Made by a program: the position numbers and the translations under genes. 64,000 nt of DNA from the NCBI GenBank assembly GCA_015680685.1, contig MNCI01000627.1, forward strand, positions 576,033-640,032. The letters are read 5' to 3'. Positions within the stretch are counted from its first letter, which is position 1, and each line of letters begins with the position of its first letter. Shown here one piece after another: positions 55,506 through 64,000 of the stretch. The notes beneath the pieces are model-generated. The model searched no databases. It was not told the origin of the DNA and worked only from the letters and a program-made list of their open reading frames with translations. This stretch comes from Gnetum montanum. Its lineage: Eukaryota > Streptophyta > Gnetopsida > Gnetales > Gnetaceae.

Positions 55506-57700
55506 CCTATTATGGCACTTTGATGATGAAAGGTTTCTTTGCAGTTGTCGTTGGTGAATTGTGCCAGTTTAACATCTTAGCGGACGTTTGTGGTGGTACT
55601 TTGACCACAAAAGGTGTCGTCGGTGCTCTAGGTGGCGCCTTGATGACGATGGGAGGCCCCTTGCTCGTGGAGGTGGAGAAGATTGTTGCCTTGCTAGGAG
55701 GCACATGGATCACAAAAGGTTGCCGTACAAGTTTAGGCTTACTATCAATGCCAATGGATTTTATGACATAGGGGGCATCGTCTGTGCTCGGTTGATTCAG
55801 GGTGTTGATGTTTAGTTGGCCTCGTTCTATCATTGCTTGTAGATCATCCTTTAACGCACGACAGGTGTCTGTATTATGACCAGACATTTGGTGGTAGTGA
55901 CAGAATTGGTCTAACTTGAAATGTCATGGAACCAGGGGCTCATTTGGTGCTGCTAAGGTGGGGTTCCTCAGTAACTCGTAGTACCTGTCATGTTGGCGGA
56001 GAGCATTCTGCACTACATGTTTGTATTGGATTTGCCCAGCTTTAAGGAGGTGCTCTAGTAGTTCCGAAGGTTGCGCAGGTAGCGATGTGTACTTAGACTA
56101 ATCCTTGCATTGAAAATTGGACCTTAAGGTGGCCCCTCTGGTTGCAGGCGAGTTGGTAATGGTGTTAGTTGCTTTTGTGCTTACAGCCACAATTTCCATT
56201 ATTGCCTTTTGTTTGGCAACATGTTGGTTCTTGTAAGCCACATAGGCGGGGTCATTGCTAGTTTGTGCAGCTTGTTCAATGTTCTTGATCTATGTGAACG
56301 CTTGGCTCAATGTTTGAGCACTTAGGTAGTATAGTTTTGACTTAATGAAGTCATTCACAGCTCCCTTCAGAATCGTAAGCAAATACTTTTCAGGGATGGG
56401 CTCATGAAGTTCATTAAGGGTTGCACTCCATCGTTGGATGAGCTTTTGCACAGGCTCAAGTGGTGCTTGTTTCACCTGTATCAGACTGTCTAGTGTGGCT
56501 TCAGGCTTAAGGTTGTACTTAAATCGGGTAACGAACTAATGTAACAAATCCTCTATAGAGGATATGGAGTTATGAGGCAAGGCTCGGTACCAGTCTAAGG
56601 CTACGCTCGTTAAGGACATAGCAAACACATGCAAAATTGCGTGGGGCCAAGCTTGAAGCAATAGAATTTCTAATCGAAACGTGACTAAGTGAGCATTTGG
56701 ATCTCCCTTCCCATTGTACTTGGTTAACTGGGGCAATGTGATTCCCTTGGGTAAAGCTAACGGTGGCACTGAAGAGCTAATTGGATCATCGCGGTAGAAA
56801 TCCAATACTTTAACTTGTTCAGTGTTGTCAGCTCTGAGTTGCTTTATCTCATCTGCTAACGTTTGCATCATCTGTTTTGCTTCTGCCCACTCTTGAGCGG
56901 TAGGCAGATTAGTTGGTTGGGGAGGTTGTTGGGTTGTCATTTGTTGCTGTGGAGCAATGTTCAGAGTTGCGGTTGTGGGGTGTGGCACGTTGAAGTGAGT
57001 GGGTTGTTGAACAAGGGGTATGGCCCCTTGCCTAGCCACAAACTGTGAAGTGACACCCTGGATGTGCGGGGCCGATGTAGTGAAAGTGGCCCCATGCATT
57101 TGCACATGCAGTATGTACTGGGTGGAGAAGGGGGTGGGTAATCTCTGTTGGGATACTGGTGCTTGTGTGCTCATTGACACTTGGTGAGTGGTCGTCTGTC
57201 CCATGCGAGGATGGAGTGATGGGTTCACGTAGGCATGGGGCCTGAGGGTGTGGTATGAATCCTCAGGTTCAGATTGTGCCTCGAAGTCATCTACATCATG
57301 TTGGTTTTGAGGCTCCTCAGTGGATCACCGTGTGTTTTGGCCCCGTGCCAGAAGGAGCTAGGAGATGAGCCTATGATGAGGATCAAAAAGGAGGATGATG
57401 TCATATACAGAGGGGATGAATTCATAACCTCCCATGTATATGTGCTCGAAGTTTCGTTTTGCCTCCTGTTCTGTGTGGTCAATAGGAAGGTTGGCCTGAA
57501 TCTTCACACAGATGTAGTTATTTGTTCTTCTGTGGGGACTATGAAAGCATGTGCGCTGGAGTTTTGGGATCATTCCATGATGATGTGTGATGGGGCAGCG
57601 TATGAGCCAGCTAACAAGTGTCGAGTGTGTTTCGGGCTAAGTGTACAGAGTGTCCGGTGTGTGAACACTGAAAATTTTTCAAAGTGTCCAACGTGTACAG
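55506..57700 (-). pseudogene. Gag and linker of element C
   Basis: Collinear with Gag of B. N-terminal block NNYICVKIQANLPIDHTEQE and GGYEFIPSVYD (about 57530-57400); Pro/Gln-rich middle; Gag core with LPKGITLPQLTKYNGKGDPN (about 56750), ALDWYRALPHNSISSIEDLL (ends 56536), and APLEPVQKLIQRWSATLNEL (about 56460). Then the zinc-knuckle-like SGHNTDTCRALKDDLQAMIE (about 55885-55830) and linker repeats (PFVIHVPP, PFVVKVPP, PFIIKVP; to about 55510). A few stops and frameshifts (near 56530, 56280 and 55905). The start codon is not certain; the region upstream of 57573 is degraded. Confidence 0.82.
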
Positions 57701-58248
57701 CGTAAACGGGAGAAAATTTGGCTAAGTATGAAATTATGAACCGTAGTCGTACACGAATGGCGATCTCGGGTAAGAGGAAGTCATCTCGGAATCGTTACGT
57801 TGTGTGTATTGTATGCCTTAGACAAGGTGATCCATGTTGGTGGCCGTTAGTACTTAGACTGGTTTCAAGTAGGTGCAAATCCTAGCGAATTCGGCTTTAA
57901 AACGGGCTCGTTTTGTCTGTTTTTGTTGAAAAAACACTGTAGCGGTACTGTAGCGTTACTGTAGTAGCATAAAAGCACTGTAGCAGCGTAAACACTGTAA
58001 TAGCACAAAAGCACTGTAGCAGTGTAGACGCTGGGAATTTGTAAACAAAGTTAGCGTATGGTTAACAACGTAGACGCTGGAAAACTTGCAGATGGTGAGT
58101 TTTAAACAAGGTAGCATAGACGCTGGAAATTTTGCAGGATAGGTTTCAAACTATACAACGTAAACGCTAGGAGGTTTTCAGAAAAAGTCGGTGTGTACTC
58201 AACAGCGTAGATGCTGAGAGCTCTGAAGCACAACTAGTTTAAGGCAGA
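57701..58248 (-). other. Leader of element C
   Basis: Between Gag and PBS, non-coding. Contains short degenerate tandems: 'actgtagcagcgtaaac' words at 57940-58030 and 'gtagacgctgga' words to 58210. It lacks the 200-bp array of B but uses the same ACGCTG core. Confidence 0.6.
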
Positions 58249-58267
58249 GGCCCTCCTTCTAGCGCCA
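58249..58267 (-). promoter_or_regulatory. Primer binding site of element C
   Basis: The minus strand reads TGGCGCTAGAAGGAGGGCC, identical to that of B, five bases inside the LTR end. Confidence 0.8.
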
Positions 58268-58272
58268 TTTAC

Positions 58273-60010
58273 TGTACCATCCGAAATCGTCGATCTCCGG
58301 CTGGAAGGAAACAGAGACCATGGGATCACAGGACACGCACAGAAGACCCTACCTTCGCCTAAGGGTGAGCTGGAATGAATGAAGGTAGAGCACCTTGGGT
58401 GGTCCGCACGTAGATCAGACAAGGATTTCCCTGAACGTACACCGAAGTGCTATACGCCGGGTTATACGTAAACGGCATAAACAGAGCGTAAATAATGTAA
58501 CCAATGTAAACAGAGCTTAAACATAAACAGACGTAAATAGAATATGTACAACGATTAATGAAAACTATAAACGATTATGGGAAGAAAATGTAACAATGGC
58601 ATTACAGAATGAAAGTACAATGCACCGGTCTAACGTAGTTGTGAGTGGAACACAAGGTGGACGAAAGCCCTGGTGGGTGCAGGGATGATTGCGGCTGGTT
58701 CACACTATAAGCATAGCGTAGAGGCTGTATGCTCAGTGTACAGGGTTGTCCAGCGTAAGAGGTTTTGTGCTCTGGTTTGCAACGTCTCTCCTCTCTGGTG
58801 TGTTCTGGGAATTTTGCCAATCGTCCTCCTCCTGGATTTAGTGAAAAATTGGGGTTTCATACAGGGTTTTGATGGCGGACTCGGGTTGGGAGACACGTGG
58901 CACGTTGACCAGGGGCAAGATATGTTACAATTGGACAGCATATAACATGCTAGCGTACAGGATGCCAGCGTAGAGGATGCCAACATACAGGATGCCAGCG
59001 TAGAGGATGCCAACGTACAGGATGCTAACGTACAGGAAAAATGTACCTAGCGTATAGGCATGAAAATTATTTATTTTAAGGTCAAAACTTGATTTTCAAG
59101 TGCCTGAGAGCTACTAGGGACCTTGGGGAAGATCCTAGGGGGTCTAGACGCTCAGTTCTGGCATGTTCTAATTCATTTCTGGGGCCCGAAAGTCTCTCTA
59201 CGCTGGCTGCACCTTGGGCGTATACGCTGGGCGTAGAGGAATGAAAGACCATCATTTGGAGCCCAAAATTTGATTTTCAAGTGCCTGAGAGCTATTGGAG
59301 ACCCTGGGGAAGGTCCTGGGGGGTCTAGACACTCAGTTCTGGCATGTTTTGACTCATTTTTGGGGCCTGAAAGTCTCTCTACGCTAGCTGCACCCTAGGC
59401 GTATACGTTGGGCGTAGAGGAATGAAAGGCCATCATTTGGAGCCCAAAATTTGATTTTCAAGTGCCTAAGAGCTATTGGGGTCCCTGGGGAAGGTCCTGG
59501 GGGGTCCAAACGCTTAGTTCTAGCATGTTTTGACTCATTTTTGGGGCCTAAAAGTCTCTCTACGCTGGCTGCACCTTGGGCGTATACGCTGGGTGTAGAG
59601 GAATGAAAGACCATCATTTGGAGCCCAAAATTTGATTTTCAAGTGCCTAAGAGCTACTGGGGTCCCTAGGGAAGGTCTTGGGGGGTCCAGACGCTCATTT
59701 CTAGCATGTTTTGATGCATTTTTGGGGCCCAAAAGTTGCTGTACGCTGGGCTATACGCTGGCCAGCGTACACCAAGGTGTGCCCAGAGTATACTTGTTCA
59801 AAACCAAGTATTTTGAACCCAAAACTTGAAATTCTTGATGCCGGATGCTGATGTAGTCACCTATGGGTCCTAAGGAACTCTCTCTTGTTCAAATATGCTC
59901 TATTTGATGTTATTTTTGAGGTTCACAAGTTTCGGTCATGCTGGGAAGTATCATGACTTAGCTTGATTCTTGTCTGAAAGTGCTGGGTCCAAATTTTTGT
60001 GGTGTTTACA
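58273..60010 (-). repeat. 5' LTR of element C
   Basis: 1738 bp, tgtaccatcc..ggtgtttaca on plus. About six 15-bp units at 58950-59035 and four 181-bp units (below). Otherwise very close to 51443-52877. Confidence 0.92.
59091..59815. repeat. 181-bp tandem repeat, four units
   Basis: gattttcaag recurs at 59091, 59272, 59453 and 59634, a constant 181-bp step. Each unit has cttggggaaggtcctggggg, a 'ttctggcatgttttgactca' block and ctctctacgctggctgcacc. Only two units exist in the 3' LTR (52321, 52502). The overlapping 65-77-aa minus ORFs are by-products of the repeat. Confidence 0.93.
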
Positions 60011-61025
60011 TGGTTTCGTAGTTCGTATAGTTGACCTTGGGAATACATTCCTAGGGTCTCTCTTGTTTCATCACGAAGCCCATCAATGATAGGATACATT
60101 AGCCTTTCCTCGGAGAACTCATGGCCTAGATAGTTTTTTAATAGTGCATAATATCTTTCCAAGGCCATGTCCAAGGATTCATGTTGTGCTTGTTTCCACT
60201 CTTGGATTTGTTTCCTCAAGGCCGATACTCTTGCATAGGTTTGATATCTTTCATTGAAAAGTTCTACCATTGTCGGCCAACGTCGAATTGATTTTGGTTT
60301 CAATGACCTATACCATACTTTTGCTTGGCCAACAAGTGTCAGAGAAAAGAGCTTATATTTTTTCCACCCATTATCAATATTGTTCCATGTACAGGCATCG
60401 TAGAAGGCTTGTAAATGATGTTGTGGATCTAAATCATAGCCTCCTGAAAACTTAGGAAAGTTATTTAAATCAAGCCTAGGTAGACAACTTTCTTTGTGAT
60501 GCATGTAGGATATTTGAATAGCCTCTTGTATAGGCATTAGGCTCTTAGTGGCCAACAGGGGTTTATCATCACTAAGTAGGTTGTGAGTTTGTGAGTTGGG
60601 ATGATGTTNATAGGACCTTCTCAATAACTAACAAGAACTTACTTGGGAATGATTGNACACCGATCCCTTGAAAGATAGTCATCCATGTCACAATCTAATG
60701 TTGAAGGAGTAGAGGAAGAGAAGGAATTGCAAAACTCGTTATGACTTTTGTAAGTCTTCCAATCATTCCCAAGTAAGTTCTTGTTAGTTATTGAGAAGGT
60801 CCTATGCCTTTTGGACCTCCTCGTTCTATGGGATGTCTCATCCTCACTAGAGGTGCCAGAGTTGGATGATGAGAGTCTTTGAGTATCGTTGGGGTGTTCA
60901 TAAATGTAGGGGAATCTTGCATAAGGTTGAGTACTCCAAACTTCAACTTCATCATCAATTCTGTTGGTTCTCCAATGAATTGCCTCATTAGTGGTTGTGG
61001 GATCATAGTCTTGTGAGAGAGACAT
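60011..61025 (-). pseudogene. Element D, Gag N-terminal piece
   Basis: ATG at 61025 (MSLSQDYDPTTTNEAIHWRT), about 120 bp after the PBS. A Ser/Arg-rich part (SNSGTSSEDETSHRTRRSKR) is followed by the Retrotrans_gag core (about 60480-60020): FPKFSGGYDLDPQHHLQAFY, AKVWYRSLKPKSIRRWPTMV, FNERYQTYARVSALRKQIQE, and YYALLKNYLGHEFSEERLMY. The insertion of C cuts it after YELRN. A 45-nt inverted copy between Ns (60609, 60656) interrupts the frame near 60640 and may be an assembly fault; on both sides the frame is good. This is the best-preserved Gag of the Athila-like family here. Confidence 0.85.
60611..60805. repeat. Exact 45-nt inverted repeat bounded by single Ns
   Basis: 60611-60655 is the exact reverse complement of 60761-60805, and Ns stand at 60609 and 60656. 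The right copy fits the Gag frame; the left one does not. Confidence 0.92.
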
Positions 61026-61147
61026 TGTTGTGAGATTGTGTGTGAATTTGTATGTGAATTTTTGTAATTATTTCTCCCTAAAAGATATATCATTAATTCC
61101 TATACAATGACCTTGTATGATATAACTAATCTAGATAACTAGCACCA

Positions 61148-61165
61148 TCCCCAACAATAGCGCCA
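61148..61165 (-). promoter_or_regulatory. Primer binding site of element D
   Basis: The minus strand reads TGGCGCTATTGTTGGGGA, one base inside the LTR border. Same type as in A and E. Confidence 0.8.
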
Positions 61166-61166
61166 A

Positions 61167-61943
61167 TGATGAGTGGCGAGGTACCCCTACACTCAACCAT
61201 ACGAATACGAGTGTTTCACGCACGATCTCGCCGAACTCCGCAGACACACTAGTTGTAGTATCTAGACAGTTACTCGTAGGTTGCAATTCGTTGTCTTCCC
61301 ACCTAGACTAGTATTAACTTGTCACGTATGGTTTAGTCTAGAGTGAGGTGTATGATGTGTTCATATACTAACGCTACTCCTGGATATGATGGAAAATAAT
61401 ATTAACTAAACTAGGAGAGAGAGAGAGAGAGAGAATTTAAACTAGCCTAAGTGCAATGAGCATTCATTCCTTAATCATCCGTACACATCTTGGACCTCGT
61501 GCACGACTACCACTGGGATTACCAAGCGCATGGCCTAAGTACACTATTGGGTTACCAAGTAGTCACACTTAAATGCTCGTGATTAAGTCGTACTCATTTC
61601 GCATTACTAGGAGATAAGGGTGAAGAGATATTAACTAAGAAAGCAATAAATAACAATTAAATAAATAATTAAGCTAAGTGGATGTTGCAATGATGAAGTA
61701 ATCTCGATCTTTATTTCCGATCATGTGCGTGTCCAAGTACGTCACACTCAAATAAAGATGTCGTACAATTACAATCATCACACTGCAGGCATGCACTGGG
61801 AGAAAATATTTGAGAGAAGTACTACTTAAAACTTAACACTTAAACTAAGAACTGAAAAACTACCTATCGGATCTATCTACCTCTTATTTATAGATGAGGA
61901 GATAGGTTGTGATATCGCGGCTAAATAAAATGACGACTCATTA
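61167..61943 (-). repeat. 5' LTR of element D
   Basis: Left border tgatgagtggcgaggtaccc. Right border is placed at cgactcatta (a CA to TA change from ctcatca). 777 bp. Contains a (GA)n run at 61411-61434, the gattaccaagcgc / gttaccaagtagtc blocks, and minus-strand TATA CTATAAATA at about 61886-61894. Only one or two GATATC words remain in U3, fewer than in the solo LTR. Confidence 0.8.
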
Positions 61944-62600
61944 CCTTGGGTGAGAGAATTAGAGATTTTGTCACACATACAATTAATTATTCATTAATAT
62001 ACTTAAAGTTTTTAACATTCTTATGCTTATAATACCTTCTGGGAAATAGTAATTTTTGAAAAATTGGTGTAAGCTTTCCACTCAAGCACCCTCCCTCAAC
62101 TAAATTTAACACTTTGGGATCATATAAGTTCAAAAACCACAAAAATTGAAGCATTATGAAGCAAGATATCATGTGTGGAAGTTGGATGCATAAAGCTCTT
62201 AGTCAAGAGAGAAAAATTCAAAAACTCCCGTAGCTTCAATTAATGATAATGAATCTTTTGAGCATCGTGGGGGTCCTATTTATAGATTTTTATGAACATT
62301 CGATATCACCCACCTGATATTAGGTAGTTAATATTGAGAGTCTTGAAATTTCATTCTATGAGGACATTCGACATGGAAAATGAAGCTTTGTGAGTGGTTG
62401 GAAGGTTTCATGTAAAATCCAAAGTTCTAGGATAAGTGGGAATTCATATTTAGGTACCAGTAATGTTAGGAGATGGAATCATAGAAATTAAAAACTTTGG
62501 AAGATGCAAGAAAAGGGTATTGGATCTAAGGGGTAGAATGGATTGGTTATATGATAAGGGAAGGTTTTGAATGTATCATTTATGCACTTGGAAGGTTCAA
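61944..62600 (-). other. Possible further LTR remnant
   Basis: Minus-strand TATA CTATAAATA at about 62269-62277, preceded by a GATATC and a GATATT word (about 62290-62325) as in the family's U3. The borders are unclear and it is probably truncated by D. No gene. Confidence 0.35.
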
Positions 62601-64000
62601 GATGATGTAGTTGTGTTAGACAAGTACAAGTTACAACAATTATACAAGTGGATCCTCTCTAAAGCAAGCTTTAGCCCTTAGTGCCCTTGTATAACCACAC
62701 CTAAAAGTGTCAATAGACACCAAAGGAGTTGAATGCAATGCATACCTATTGAACAAAACACACATGTTAAAACCACCAATTTGAGAAAACAAATCTATGT
62801 TACATAAAACAACAAGTTATGATCATACAGATAATGAGATGAGATGGATTTTAGAAAGGATTGTAGAAATTATGACATGAGGTGCCTCACCATAGGCAAA
62901 ATGAATCCTTGTATGTTATTAATGGTTAAAGTAATCATTAGCCCTTCTTTCCAAGATTCAAACAAAGTTCAAACCACATTCTAGTGACATCACATTGTTT
63001 TATCTCTTTAATTTACAACCATAAGACTACCACCGTTGCAAGGAGTAGCATCACTTGGCATTTTGTCTAAGGGAGGAGTTTATTCATGACACTTATCTTC
63101 TTTTTTTTTTTTTTTGAATTCTAAGTCACTAACCTTCAAGCATGGGTAACATGTCCTTCCAGTGGAACCCCTAGAAACTGATTTAGTGCCCTTTTATTTT
63201 ATTTTTATCAGTATCAACCTTACGAGAGGACTACCTTTGGGCATGGTTAACATGTATTTCTAGTGAGATGGTAAGGCAGCACTTATTTACTCTTACTGCC
63301 ATTTTATGTTAGATCTACAAGGATATAATTGCAACCTTGGAAACATGATAGGAATTACAGAAGTGGTCAAAGAGATTCCACAAATTTCCTTGATGTCACA
63401 CCCATCACATTCCCACTTGGTTCTTCATTTTTTGTTCAAGCACAATGATTACGAGTTTATTCTTAATTTGATAATGAAAAAAGAATATCATTATGACCAT
63501 GGTAAGAACCTCTTATTAATGGGATGGATGGATGGATGACATGGCCTCACTATCCAAATAATCAATCCCTCATGAGTTTGACAACATAGAGAAAACCCCA
63601 TCTCAATGGGCTACATGATGTGGTTTTATTCACAAACAAGATTACTAACAAAGGAAATGAAAAAAAATGTGGAAAAGGTTGAAAATGATAGGAAAAATTG
63701 GTATCAATAAATGAGAAAATAATTAAAGAAATTGTAAAACAAAAAGATGAAAAACACTTATTAATTCTCGATTTTAGGATGGGGCATCTCCCCCATGACT
63801 AAGTGTTTGATCATGACAAGAATTAATAAGTGGATAGGCAAGCTTCATGCATTTGTGAAACAATGTTAGACCCTCAGTTTCAAGCCACTAAGTGTCTTTT
63901 GGTTTTGTGGTAGCTACGTAGATGGGTTGTTGCTCATACACTTGGTTTCTAAACGTATGGTGGGTCAGAGTAGAAGTTGTGTGAACTTTGTAGATGTCTG
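62600..64000 (-). repeat. Spacer shared with 13150-14570, to window end
   Basis: caagtggatcctctc..gcccttagtgccctt, gcatgggtaacatgtccttcc and gggatggatggatggatgac occur in the order seen at 13150-14570. By analogy the integrase of this older minus-strand element should lie just right of the window. No ORF is supported; the ORF at 63306-63539 has no family features. Confidence 0.45.

Larger units (their letters stand above)
51443..60010 (-). mobile_element. Element C: 8.6-kb non-autonomous Tat-type element, gag-protease only
   Basis: LTRs 58273-60010 (5') and 51443-52877 (3'), both TG..CA on the minus strand. Flanks are atggt (51438-51442) and tggtt (60011-60015), sharing TGGT; with the border base at 60010 the shared word is ATGGT. 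Inserted in Gag of D. Internal order on minus: PBS, leader, gag, linker, protease, repeat block 1, repeat block 2, 3' region, purine tract. The whole segment holding antisense gene, RT, RNases H and integrase in B is absent here, so it depended on a partner for pol. Confidence 0.9.

Noticed and set aside
54635-55815. Plus-strand ORFs up to 133 aa over the protease of C
   Set aside because: Shadows of the minus-strand protease and linker.
59384-59829. Several similar 65-77-aa ORFs on both strands
   Set aside because: They repeat with the 181-bp LTR unit and overlap one another; repeat by-products.

Overview
This is plant nuclear DNA. Its one recognisable host gene is a class I LOB-domain (LBD) transcription factor, cut by the left window edge on the minus strand (1-555) with its leader and promoter reaching to about 2.3 kb. 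Almost everything else is nested, decayed LTR retrotransposons of the Ty3/gypsy type, with a few SINE-like and LINE-like remnants. The repeat density and the pile-up of insertions suggest a large seed-plant genome. The species cannot be told from the sequence.

Layout. 1-2700: LBD gene and promoter. 2700-8650: gene-free, AT-rich DNA with a tRNA-derived SINE (4662-4935) and a weak RTE-LINE-like tail. 8652-21836: minus-strand remains of an Athila-like family (LTRs beginning TGATGAG-type and ending CTCATCA, PBS of TGGCGCC type). They comprise 3' LTR, polypurine tract, a long accessory ORF, integrase, protease, gag, PBS and a 5' LTR that is itself split by a solo LTR. 21837-27061: a chromovirus-like RT scrap, a clean solo LTR (22870-23823, TSD GGTAA) and a second minus-strand 3' end with the same accessory ORF. 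27062-31590: a plus-strand, 3'-truncated relative (LTR, PBS, gag, protease, start of RT).

From 31590 to 61943 the window is a nest. Element D (minus, Athila-like) was split twice inside gag. Element B (plus, 32157-50770, TSD CACAA) is 18.6 kb. Element C (minus, 51443-60010, flanks ATGGT/TGGTT) is 8.6 kb. B and C are related to the Tat/Ogre lineage: same PBS, same LTR ends, and B has the second, 'archaeal-type' RNase H typical of Tat. C has lost everything between protease and the 3' region and is a gag-protease-only derivative.

The most unusual object is in B. Between protease and reverse transcriptase, where Ogre-type elements are known to have an intron, there is about 5.7 kb holding a minus-strand, six-exon, intron-containing gene (39411-43115). 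All five introns are GT-AG and join in frame. Its first exon looks like an FCP1/NIF-type HAD phosphatase domain whose nucleophile Asp is Glu. A middle exon resembles the plant-transposon-associated domain that also occurs in the accessory ORF of the Athila-like elements. A passenger gene with introns can survive retrotransposition only in antisense, which fits what is seen.

Other themes are an exact 200-bp tandem array in the B leader, 181-bp and 15-bp tandem units whose copy number differs between the two LTRs of C, a CACGCTG-like heptamer spread over B and C, GATATC palindromes in the Athila-like U3, and stop codons that are overwhelmingly TAG. The last point suggests CAG to TAG (or TGG to TAG) decay in methylated DNA.
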